Positions 1-6,549 of a stretch of 7,704 bases of DNA are shown one piece after another. The stretch is from contig JAFAXJ010000510.1 in assembly GCA_019241095.1 (NCBI GenBank), forward strand, positions 1 through 7,704. Reading direction: 5' to 3'. The stretch comes from Verrucomicrobiota bacterium. GTDB taxonomy: Bacteria > Verrucomicrobiota > Verrucomicrobiia > Chthoniobacterales > JAFAMB01. The position numbers and the translations under genes were made by a program. The first letter of the stretch is position 1, and every line of letters begins with the position of its first letter. The notes beneath the pieces were generated by a model. The model saw only the letters and a program-made list of their open reading frames with translations, searched no databases and was not told where the DNA came from.

Positions 1-401
1 CCAGCTAAAATTGCTAGTTGAAACTGCATTGATAGTTTTGTTGCTATAGGATTAACTCCTCATAATAGCTTTCTTTCTACTTTCAACAGTGCGAGATCAC
101 AGCTTACGCCCGCAATGGGTTGTTCTACAGCATTTTGCTTATTGCAAAAAAAACTAACGTTTTGACCGGTTGCAACAAGAAGCAAGTCCATAATTACATA
201 CAATTCGAAATTAGTCTGAACTTTACACTTGTCCTGAGTCCGTGGAATTGCTGCGGTGTTTCGCGATAACAAGCAGGGGAACTCAAGGCCCTTAAAGATC
301 ACGGTTCACAATACGCTAAGATCCCCAGGTGAAATTGTGAATAAACCCGCCCAAAAACTTGACAGATCAACTCAAATCTCTCCTGTCGACAACCTTCCTC
401 T
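1..401. other. Non-coding, A+T-rich region upstream of the enolase-family gene
   Basis: I find no convincing gene here. Minus-strand open frames at 60-302 and 299-523 give proteins with no family resemblance, no domain signature and no clear ribosome binding site. The second also runs into the enolase-family gene on the other strand. The base composition is clearly richer in A+T than the coding part of the window, especially in the first 60 bases, as expected for a promoter-bearing spacer. A TTGACA hexamer at 359-364 matches a -35 box, but no good -10 box follows at normal spacing, so I do not call a promoter. An 8-base palindrome, TGTCGACA, at 384-391 lies just before the start codon and could be part of an operator. 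Confidence 0.5.
384..391. promoter_or_regulatory. Possible operator palindrome upstream of the enolase-family gene
   Basis: TGTCGACA is a perfect 8-base palindrome ending 10 bases before the ATG at 402. The preceding TTGACAG (359-365) partly mirrors CTGTCGACAA (383-392), giving a loose inverted repeat. Short palindromes with a central CG occur in LacI- and GntR-family operators. An 8-mer also arises often by chance and coincides with a SalI site, so this is only a suggestion. Confidence 0.15.
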
Positions 402-1574
402 ATGACACCTAATAACCAAATTGTTCCAGATGGGCGGCTCAAGATCGACGGATTCGAGATCTTCGTCGTGAAAGTGCCGAACTGTCTTCGCAGATGGCTC
501 TTTCTCTTATTAAAGACAAACAACGGAAATGTCGGTTATGGAGAGTGCTGCTGGCATGGGGATTGGCCGGGGATCTTGGAGAGCGCCACTATTTACGTCG
601 AGGAAATCAAATTGCTCCTGAGGAGGTTTGTCTTGGGGAAAAGCCCATACATTGTAGAAAAATTATGGCAAGACTTCTACCTTTCCGGACATTCCTCGCG
701 GGTTGCGGGACCGGTCAACATCGCCGCCTTTAGCGCTATAGAGATAGCCTGCTGGGATTTGATCGGAAAGGAACTCGGGCAGCCTGTATACAACCTTCTA
801 GGAGGCATGGTCCGAGACAAGGTGAGGACATACTGCTACCTGCCCGGCCCATTTCTGGGGGCTGATCCGAAAGCGATCGCGGAGAGGGCTGTAGCACAGC
901 TCGAACGAGGTTATACGGCGACGAAGCTCGATCCGGTCGAAGAGTTTGTATCAGAAGATACCCTTCCTAGGCTGGACGAGGTGGAGGCTATAATTAAGGC
1001 CATTCGCGAAGCAGTGGGAAGCCGATGTGACCTCATGCTAGGCACTCACGGACAGTTTGACACCCATACCGCAATACGGTTTGCCAAGCGGCTCGAACCA
1101 TACGAGCTAGCCTGGTTCGAGGAGCCGGTGCCGCCGGAAGATGTCGAGGCGATGAGCCGCGTGGCTCGAGCCACGAGCATACCGATCGCGGCGGGAGAAC
1201 GGCTAATGACAAAGTTTTCTTTTGCCAAATTGATGGAACGGCAGGCCGTGAGCATCTATCAGCCGGATCCGAACTGTTGCGGGGGCATTTTGGAAACGAA
1301 GAAAATCGCCGCGTTAGCCGATTGTCATTACGCCGTGATCGCGCCGCACATGTACGGTGGCCCCTTGTCCCTCGCCGCTTCAATTCAGGTTGATGTCTGC
1401 ACGACCAATTTTTACATCCAGGAGAATAATGTGCTTGGGTTCCATGACGAAGTTCTGAAAGAGCCCGTGAGATGGGAGCGCGGTTTCATCAAGCCCTCTC
1501 CCCGGCCGGGGCTTGGATACGAGTTGAACATGGCCGTAGTATTGAAGCACTCGGAAGTGCGCTCGTCGTCCTGA
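402..1574 (+). CDS. Mandelate racemase/muconate lactonizing enzyme family protein (enolase superfamily), putative sugar-acid dehydratase
   Basis: This 390-residue protein is full length for the family. The N-terminal capping domain (about 13-135) contains RRWLFLLLKTNNG, VGYGE and WDLIGKELGQPVYNLLGG. A TIM-barrel domain follows. Family members abstract a proton alpha to a carboxylate with Mg2+ help, usually dehydrating or epimerising sugar acids in the cytoplasm. Visible active-site residues are K175 (TKLDP), metal ligands E240 (WFEEP) and E266 (AGER), a likely Asp-His dyad D289 (YQPD) and H316 (APHMYGGP), and E341 (IQE). The first metal ligand, normally Asp in a D-x-H motif, is Gly here (G214-T-H216-G-Q), so an unmodified dehydratase mechanism cannot be assumed. 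The ATG at 402 has no obvious Shine-Dalgarno sequence, but the homologous start lies close to residue 13, so it is plausible. Family assignment is firm; substrate and reaction are unknown. The convergent neighbouring operon encodes a probable sugar importer. Confidence 0.9.
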   Translation: MTPNNQIVPDGRLKIDGFEIFVVKVPNCLRRWLFLLLKTNNGNVGYGECCWHGDWPGILESATIYVEEIKLLLRRFVLGKSPYIVEKLWQDFYLSGHSSRVAGPVNIAAFSAIEIACWDLIGKELGQPVYNLLGGMVRDKVRTYCYLPGPFLGADPKAIAERAVAQLERGYTATKLDPVEEFVSEDTLPRLDEVEAIIKAIREAVGSRCDLMLGTHGQFDTHTAIRFAKRLEPYELAWFEEPVPPEDVEAMSRVARATSIPIAAGERLMTKFSFAKLMERQAVSIYQPDPNCCGGILETKKIAALADCHYAVIAPHMYGGPLSLAASIQVDVCTTNFYIQENNVLGFHDEVLKEPVRWERGFIKPSPRPGLGYELNMAVVLKHSEVRSSS

Positions 1575-1942
1575 CACGAACGAATGCTTCTGAGAGAGTC
1601 GTAGAACGGGTAAGCTCTCGCTAAATTAAGCTCGCTTCCTTGAAGACGTCCAGACACCGACGATTCAACAGCTCCGCATTCTAGTTCACGCCTTCATTCG
1701 CTCGGAATGTGGTGAAGCAAACATGCGTGTGGCGCTCAAATGACGCCGCTCCTTTCAATCAACGATTCAATGCCTTATGAGTCAACCGCGGATGTACAAC
1801 GACTATTGGTTTCCTTCCACGGTGATATCAATTTCAACGCCTTCGGTTAGAAGGGAGGTCTGCCTCTACGCCGCCTGACGTGCCTGGTTTGATCGCAAAA
1901 GCCGAGCGCATCCTTCACCATGCATAGATCCAGGTGTACGTG
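1575..1942. other. Region between convergent genes with probable gene debris and no intact gene
   Basis: No intact gene is visible. No clear rho-independent terminator follows the enolase-family stop at 1574; the best stem is only GAGAG/CTCTC with a long loop. On the minus strand several stretches read like protein but are interrupted. One frame gives RQTSLLTEGVEIDITVEGNQ and a stop between 1865 and 1803, preceded by an in-frame TAG. Another frame, 1827 to 1621, gives VVVHPRLTHKALNR, FERHTHVCFTTFRANEGVN and NAELLNRRCLDVFKEASLI, separated by a TGA and a TAG. This looks like decayed coding sequence continuing from the broken LacI gene, but the ancestral gene cannot be named with confidence. Confidence 0.45.
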
Positions 1943-2524
1943 CTATAGCGGGTATAATCCGGAGGACGAATCCCGTAGATTTGTCCGTTGGCTTCTTTGC
2001 CACAACGGCACACGAGACGAATCCTCGGGTAAAAAGGACCGGATCTTCCTCGTGAAACGGTAAGCCGAAAAACTATGATCAGCTTGATTCAGGTGAGTTA
2101 CTCCGGCAGCCGGTAGATGGTAAACTCCCCGGTTAAAGTAATAAGTTCTCAGGAAATAGCCCTCAAGGCCCGAAGAAAGAGAAAATGCTTCTTGCGAGCC
2201 ACCAATATACGCCCGCATGATCGCTTCCAGATAGCTGAAGCTAGTGCCCTGGGACGCCATCGTGACCTGATAAAGCTTTCTTCCCGGCAGCTCTAACAAT
2301 TTTCGCGGAAAACTCGTCTTCCAATGCGGAACGATGACGCCGATAGTTTTCGTTTTCAGAGTACGCAACGATCTAGCAATGTGATTGACTTTATAGCCAA
2401 ACCTCTTCACGCCCCCGAGGACGTTCAGCCGTGTTGTCGGTGAAACCATTTTTGGCCGATTCAAAGCGCGAGAAATGGTTGAAGGGCTTACGCCCAGCTC
2501 TGAAGCGAGTTCAGCAAGATCCAT
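1943..2524 (-). pseudogene. LacI-family transcriptional regulator, truncated and frameshifted
   Basis: The first 55 residues are a clear LacI DNA-binding domain: the helix-turn-helix [20 protein letters not shown] (3-22), the VSPTTR...RFGYKVN segment, and the hinge helix HIARSLRT (48-55). IGVIVP (61-66) opens the effector-binding domain. After that the frame loses the family pattern. For codons 2327-2274 the other frame reads ALEDEFSAKIVRAAGKKA, which fits the family well, and the original frame resumes with YQVTMASQGTSF. This implies a one-base loss and a later one-base gain. Past about residue 123 nothing resembles LacI, and the ORF ends at 193 residues against roughly 330-345 for the family. 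The ATG overlaps the end of the upstream ATPase gene by 14 bases, and an in-frame TAG two codons upstream fixes this start. An intact regulator of this kind would normally sense a sugar or sugar acid and repress the locus. A truncated DNA-binding protein could still be made. Confidence 0.75.
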
Positions 2525-3566
2525 CGCCTAAGGAAATCCATCTTCTGGTCGTGAGCTTCTCGGACCCCTGGTCAAGGGTGGTGCGATCCAAGGCATAATC
2601 AACGGGCTTAAAGCATAACACCTCTCGCTCCCCTGGAACTTGCACCGCGGGAGGCTTATTTTGCCGGCACACAGGTTGAACAAATGGGCAGCGACTGGCG
2701 AACTTGCAGGCCGTGTTCTTATCATCTCTCAGTTCAATGTTGGAGAGCCTTAGATTGCGTTCCCATTTTTTGCCAATTGTGGGCACCGAATTCAGTAGAA
2801 GCTCCGTGTAAGGATGTATCGGATTGGTCAGAATTTGGTCTGACGAGCCATATTCGATAATGTTCCCGCGGTACATAATGGCAACATAGTCACTCAGATA
2901 GTAGGCGGTGGACAGGTCATGGGTAATGTAGATAAAGCTGACGTTGTATTTTTCCTTCAGGCTTAGGAACATGTTGACAATGTTCATTCGTAGTGATGCG
3001 TCGATCATGCTGACGGGCTCGTCGGCAATGATCAATTTCGGCCGTGGGATCAGGCCGCGTGCGACGGAAATACGCTGCAGCTCGCCGCCAGAGAATTGAT
3101 TGGGATATTTGCCCGCAACACCTTTAATGTCCAGTCCGACCGAGGATAGCGCGTCTGCGACAATGTCCCTGGCTGCCTTTCTGCCTTTTGCGACTTTCAG
3201 GTTCAGCGCTGTATCGTACAAGTAGGAGTCGACGCACTTGCGCATGCTGAACGTTTCAAACGGGTTCTGAAAGATCGGCTGTACGGCCCGGTAGTAGGCA
3301 AGCCGATCTCTATTAAGATGGCAGCCGAAAATGCTTTTTCCTTCCAACAGAACATCACCTGATGTTGGCTCCTGCAGCTTCAGAATGATTTTTGCCAAAG
3401 TGGTTTTTCCGCTGCCCGATTCGCCCACAATACTTAAGATACTAGGAGCGCGCTTGGCGAGCGAAAGACTAACGTTATCAACGGCCACCAATTCAGTCCC
3501 AAACAGGAGTCCACCTATCCTGAATACTTTCGTAACGTCTTTAACTTCCAACAAATGATCGCTCAT
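2511..3566 (-). CDS. ABC transporter ATP-binding protein, OppF/DppF type
   Basis: This 351-residue cytoplasmic ATPase is one of the two that power the importer. All ABC motifs are visible: Walker [10 protein letters not shown] (48-56), Q-loop Q100 in IFQNPFETF, signature FSGGE (158-162), Walker B LIIADEP (178-184), the D-loop region SMIDAS, and the switch histidine H216 (THD). The C-terminal oligopeptide-transporter domain has four cysteines (287, 293, 300, 318) in the CxxxxxRCP...C...C arrangement. The phrase [11 protein letters not shown] with [16 protein letters not shown] resembles, as I recall them, OppF-like ATPases of sugar-importing systems. The ATG start overlaps the preceding ATPase stop as ATGA. 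About 33 residues follow the last cysteine, ending in WISLGDGSC inside the LacI relic; this tail may be non-homologous read-through. OppF type is assigned from gene order and sequence; the transported substrate is inferred. Confidence 0.92.
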   Translation of the reverse strand: MSDHLLEVKDVTKVFRIGGLLFGTELVAVDNVSLSLAKRAPSILSIVGESGSGKTTLAKIILKLQEPTSGDVLLEGKSIFGCHLNRDRLAYYRAVQPIFQNPFETFSMRKCVDSYLYDTALNLKVAKGRKAARDIVADALSSVGLDIKGVAGKYPNQFSGGELQRISVARGLIPRPKLIIADEPVSMIDASLRMNIVNMFLSLKEKYNVSFIYITHDLSTAYYLSDYVAIMYRGNIIEYGSSDQILTNPIHPYTELLLNSVPTIGKKWERNLRLSNIELRDDKNTACKFASRCPFVQPVCRQNKPPAVQVPGEREVLCFKPVDYALDRTTLDQGSEKLTTRRWISLGDGSC

Positions 3567-4552
3567 TCCACGTTCTTCCTGGCTTGCAGCGGCTCACGAT
3601 GCAGGTAACAGGCGACGAAGCGATCGGGTTCAACTTCCATCAACGACGGCATCTCTTTGTGACAAACATCCATCACAAAAGGACAGCGCGCCGCAAATCG
3701 GCAACCCAGTGGCGGATCGATCAAGCTGGGCGGACGACCACTGATCCCAACGCGGTGCTTGTCATCGCCAACATGAGGCAGCGACTGGATAAGCATTTGG
3801 GCGTAAGGATGCAGCGGTTTTTTAAACACCATCTCCGTCGGGCCGATCTCGACAATTTTGCCGTTATACATGATCGCGATGCGGTGAGTGATCTGATAAT
3901 GCACCCCGATATCATGCGACACGATGACCAGGGAGTTTTTCATCTGTTCCTGAACCTGTGCCAGCATAAGCAGAATGCCCTTCTGAATGACAACATCAAG
4001 CGCCGTTGTCGGCTCATCGGCCAGAACGATTTGCGGATGCAGAAACGTGCCCAAGGCAACCAGCACGCGCTGCCTCATGCCCCCGCTGAGCTGATGCGGG
4101 TAGGAATTCAGAACTTCGATGGGCAATTCCAATTCGTTGAGATAATTGGCGATCCGCTCGTGGATTTCGCGCTTATTAGTCAGGCGGTGTCTTCTTGAGA
4201 TGGAGTCTAAGAATTGTTTCTCGACACGCACTACCGGATTAAGGACGCTCATTGACCCTTGCGGAATATACGAGATGAAGCGCCACCAATGATGTCGAAT
4301 CTGGCCGGGGCCAAGCTTTAGCGTTTTACCGCTAACGGTCTTCATTTCCGCTTCGACCTTGCCAGCTACGAGCTTCAGGGGCGGCTCCAAAGAGTCATAA
4401 AGAATTTTGAGCAAGGTTGATTTACCGCAACCTGACTCACCAGCAACGCCTAGAATTTCGTTGCCGCGGACATCTAACGTCACGCCGTCAACTGCTTTGA
4501 CGATGGCCCGCCGCGTCAGGTAGTAGGCTTTTACGTCGCTTAACCTAAGCAC
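3563..4552 (-). CDS. ABC transporter ATP-binding protein, OppD/DppD type
   Basis: This 329-residue ATPase is the partner of the OppF-type subunit. Motifs are Walker A GESGCGKST (38-46), Q-loop Q98 in SYIPQGSMSVLNP, signature LSGGM (155-159), Walker B IVLADEP (175-181), D-loop TALD and switch histidine H213 (SHD). The C-terminal domain (about 235-320) carries PLHPYAQMLIQSLP, then CRFAARCPFVMDVC and a fourth cysteine (positions 284, 290, 297, 315). A comparable cysteine set binds an iron-sulfur cluster in some Opp/Dpp ATPases. The start is GTG at 4552. A GAGGA stretch 7 bases upstream is a good ribosome binding site and supports it. The start overlaps the permease stop by 8 bases, and the 3' end overlaps the next ATPase gene by 4 bases, so translation is probably coupled. 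Confidence 0.92.
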   Translation of the reverse strand: MLRLSDVKAYYLTRRAIVKAVDGVTLDVRGNEILGVAGESGCGKSTLLKILYDSLEPPLKLVAGKVEAEMKTVSGKTLKLGPGQIRHHWWRFISYIPQGSMSVLNPVVRVEKQFLDSISRRHRLTNKREIHERIANYLNELELPIEVLNSYPHQLSGGMRQRVLVALGTFLHPQIVLADEPTTALDVVIQKGILLMLAQVQEQMKNSLVIVSHDIGVHYQITHRIAIMYNGKIVEIGPTEMVFKKPLHPYAQMLIQSLPHVGDDKHRVGISGRPPSLIDPPLGCRFAARCPFVMDVCHKEMPSLMEVEPDRFVACYLHREPLQARKNVE

Positions 4553-5378
4553 GATAGCGTCCTCGTCTCTCAGCCGACAAATCCGCGAAACCTGTCGAGG
4601 CCAGGAATAGCCCGATGAAGAGTAATATAATGGCCATCACGGGTGCCCCGATCCACCACCAACGGTGCGCAAGTAGCGCCTGATATTGAAGTCCCCAGTA
4701 AATCATCGTTCCCAGCGTAGCCTGTTCGAGACTCGAAAGCCCGATTACGGCAAGACCGGATTCCGTGGCAATCGCGACCAACACGGTGTTCACGAAATTT
4801 GCGAGCGACCAGGCCAGAACGTAAGGGAAGATCTCGCGAACGATGATTGACAGCGTGCCGGATCCAGAAAAGCGCGCGGTGCTGATAAATTCTCGTTCGC
4901 GCATACTCAGAGCGATAGATCGCACCTGGCGTGCAGGCCAGGGCCAGTTGAAGACGATCAGCACCAAGCTGATTGTGAGCAGTGAGGTTTTACCATGAAG
5001 CAAGGAGGCGACCAGGATCAATATAGGCAGCGACGGAATCGAGATAAAAACGTCCATCGCTAGTGTCAGAACCCGATCGATATAGCCGCCGACAAAGCCT
5101 GCGGTCAACCCCGCCAGCAGGCCGATTGTAGTTGCGAAGAACGCCACGACTACACCGACAATCAACGAGTTCTGAACAGCAAACGTCAGCAGCCAGAAGG
5201 TGTCCTGGCCCAGACTCGTCGTTCCGAGCAAATGCGCTTGGCTTGGCTGCAGATTGCGCGGCACAGTGTTCCAGGAGCGCGGATCGTAGGGTGAAAAGCG
5301 AGATAAAACGACGCCAACAATGATGAACAGCAGAAGTAAAAAACCGCCTGCTACTAGTCGTGCGTTGAGCTTAACCAT
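4545..5378 (-). CDS. ABC transporter permease, OppC/DppC type
   Basis: This is an inner-membrane permease of about 277 residues. The first membrane segment is near 8-25 (LVAGGFLLLLFIIVGVVL). The conserved HLLGTTSLGQDTFWLL follows at 49-64. Further hydrophobic segments lie near 71-95, 103-127 and 132-145, with more toward the C-terminus. The ATPase-coupling (EAA) loop is near 160-190 (MREREFISTARFSGSG...IFPYVL). It pairs with the OppB-type permease to form the translocation path. I chose ATG 5378, 7 bases after the upstream permease stop. A TTG at 5411 would add 11 residues and a 26-base overlap; it remains possible. No strong Shine-Dalgarno sequence favours either start. Confidence 0.9.
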   Translation of the reverse strand: MVKLNARLVAGGFLLLLFIIVGVVLSRFSPYDPRSWNTVPRNLQPSQAHLLGTTSLGQDTFWLLTFAVQNSLIVGVVVAFFATTIGLLAGLTAGFVGGYIDRVLTLAMDVFISIPSLPILILVASLLHGKTSLLTISLVLIVFNWPWPARQVRSIALSMREREFISTARFSGSGTLSIIVREIFPYVLAWSLANFVNTVLVAIATESGLAVIGLSSLEQATLGTMIYWGLQYQALLAHRWWWIGAPVMAIILLFIGLFLASTGFADLSAERRGRYRA

Positions 5379-5385
5379 CGACGAA

Positions 5386-6384
5386 TCATCTGTACTGAAT
5401 GCGGGGATCAAAGAACGGATATAGTAAGTCGATCGCCAAAGCCGCGGTCGCCACTGCGATTATACCGATCGATATAGTTCCCATAAGTAGGTTGTAATCG
5501 GACTGGACAACGGCGGTGTAAACCAAAGTGCCCAGACCGGGATAGCCAAAAAGAATTTCGGCTATCAGCGCGCCGTTGAAGATCGCGCCAATATTTAACG
5601 CCAATACCGTGATCTGAGGCAAAATAGCATTGCGCATGACGTAGCGCCCCATAATGGCCGGTCCGCCAACGCCCTTAAAACGGGCGAATGAGACATAGTC
5701 TTCTTCCGCGATCCCTGCTGAGAGCGCTTTCATGCTCAGCACCCACCATCCAAATGAGCCGATGATAATCGAGAGTGCCGGCAATACCGAATTGAAAACG
5801 GCGCTTGAAATAAACTCCAGCGAAAACGGCGCGCCCTGCACGTTGAAAGATACCGGGAAAATCGGGTTGATGTAGACGAACAGAATGATCAAAATCAACG
5901 CTAAAATATAGTACGGGATGGGATAGAGAAGTATTGCGAATCCCTCCAAAATCTTTGAGTAGATTCTTCTGCTCTGATAACCCGCCAGAACTCCGATCAA
6001 GTTGCCGACAACCCAGGCGATAAGAGTTGAAGTGAGTAGCAAAAATATTGTCCAGGGCAAGGATTTCCCGATCAGTGCATTGACGGGGGTCGGGTAGAAG
6101 GCCAGCGACGGACCGAAGCTGCCGCCAAACACCGCGCGCTTCATGAAATTAAAATACTGTTCGCCCAGGGTCCCTTCCAGCCCGTACAGCTGCATCAAAG
6201 TGCTGCGCATGGCCTGCACTTCTTCAGGGCGCATAGCCGATCCGCTCGACATAACCCTCCCCAGCGCCGCCGTCACGGGATCCGAGGGTAAAAAGCGCGG
6301 CACAAAAAAGATAACCGTCATGCCGATCCAGATGACGAGGAAGTAAGTCAACAGGCGGAAAAATAAATAACGAGCGAAGCGCAC
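5386..6384 (-). CDS. ABC transporter permease, OppB/DppB type
   Basis: This 332-residue inner-membrane permease has the expected N-terminal membrane segment (about 9-29, FRLLTYFLVIWIGMTVIFFVP) followed by FLPSDPV, the family's LPGDP-like motif. Membrane segments continue from about 107 (SLPWTIFLLLTSTLIAWVVG). The EAA coupling loop is at 227-256 (EEDYVSFARFKGVGGPAIMG...RNAILP), followed by a hydrophobic stretch with ILFGYPGLGTLV. The end, LLYPFFDPRIQYR, matches the usual DPRI(R/Q)Y terminus, so the protein is intact. The start is GTG at 6384. The ribosome binding site is weak (AAGAAATCC nearby), and the frame stays open a little upstream, but family length and the usual MxRYxxxRLL beginning support this start. 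It is separated by 165 bases from the binding-protein gene upstream. Confidence 0.92.
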   Translation of the reverse strand: MRFARYLFFRLLTYFLVIWIGMTVIFFVPRFLPSDPVTAALGRVMSSGSAMRPEEVQAMRSTLMQLYGLEGTLGEQYFNFMKRAVFGGSFGPSLAFYPTPVNALIGKSLPWTIFLLLTSTLIAWVVGNLIGVLAGYQSRRIYSKILEGFAILLYPIPYYILALILIILFVYINPIFPVSFNVQGAPFSLEFISSAVFNSVLPALSIIIGSFGWWVLSMKALSAGIAEEDYVSFARFKGVGGPAIMGRYVMRNAILPQITVLALNIGAIFNGALIAEILFGYPGLGTLVYTAVVQSDYNLLMGTISIGIIAVATAALAIDLLYPFFDPRIQYR

Positions 6385-6549
6385 GGAAGTTGTGGATTTC
6401 TTGGATGCTAGACCAAGCCGAGAGTTGATAATTTTAACGTAACGCCAGCGGATCGGGCACTGGCGTCAGGCGGGGTCAATGCCTCGATCCGCGCACTCTC
6501 TGGGAACGTGCTCAATTGGTTGCGTACGCCATCGAGCGCCTTCAATAAT
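6385..6549 (-). promoter_or_regulatory. Intercistronic spacer with stem-loop between binding-protein and permease genes
   Basis: This is the only sizeable gap inside the operon. In minus-strand RNA, 6468-6440 forms UGACGCCAG, an 11-base loop and CUGGCGUUA, a 9-pair stem with one G-U pair. No U-run follows directly, so it is not a standard rho-independent terminator. Stem-loops after the binding-protein gene often protect its message from 3' decay and lower permease expression, which would suit this position. Part of the loop (6448-6455, GCGGATCG) could instead pair with CGATCCGC at 6485-6492, giving an alternative fold. Confidence 0.4.

Noticed and set aside
359..387. Sigma-70 promoter with a perfect TTGACA -35 box
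   Set aside because: No acceptable -10 box lies 16-18 bases downstream; the sequence there is CCTGTC.
60..523. Minus-strand open frames at 60-302 and 299-523
   Set aside because: The translations show no family features, lack good ribosome binding sites, sit in A+T-rich sequence, and the second overlaps the enolase-family gene antisense.
1575..1660. Rho-independent terminator after the enolase-family gene
   Set aside because: The best pairing (GAGAG/CTCTC with a loop near 18 bases) is weak, and no T-run follows.
1621..1868. Stop-codon recoding (TAG or TGA read as an amino acid) to explain protein-like text crossing in-frame stops
   Set aside because: The intact genes in the window use TAG and TGA as normal stops, and the region also shifts frame, so decay explains it better.
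3584..4198. 204-residue plus-strand open frame opposite the OppD-type gene
   Set aside because: It lies wholly antisense to a well-supported ATPase gene, and its His/Arg-rich translation resembles no family; it is a coding shadow.
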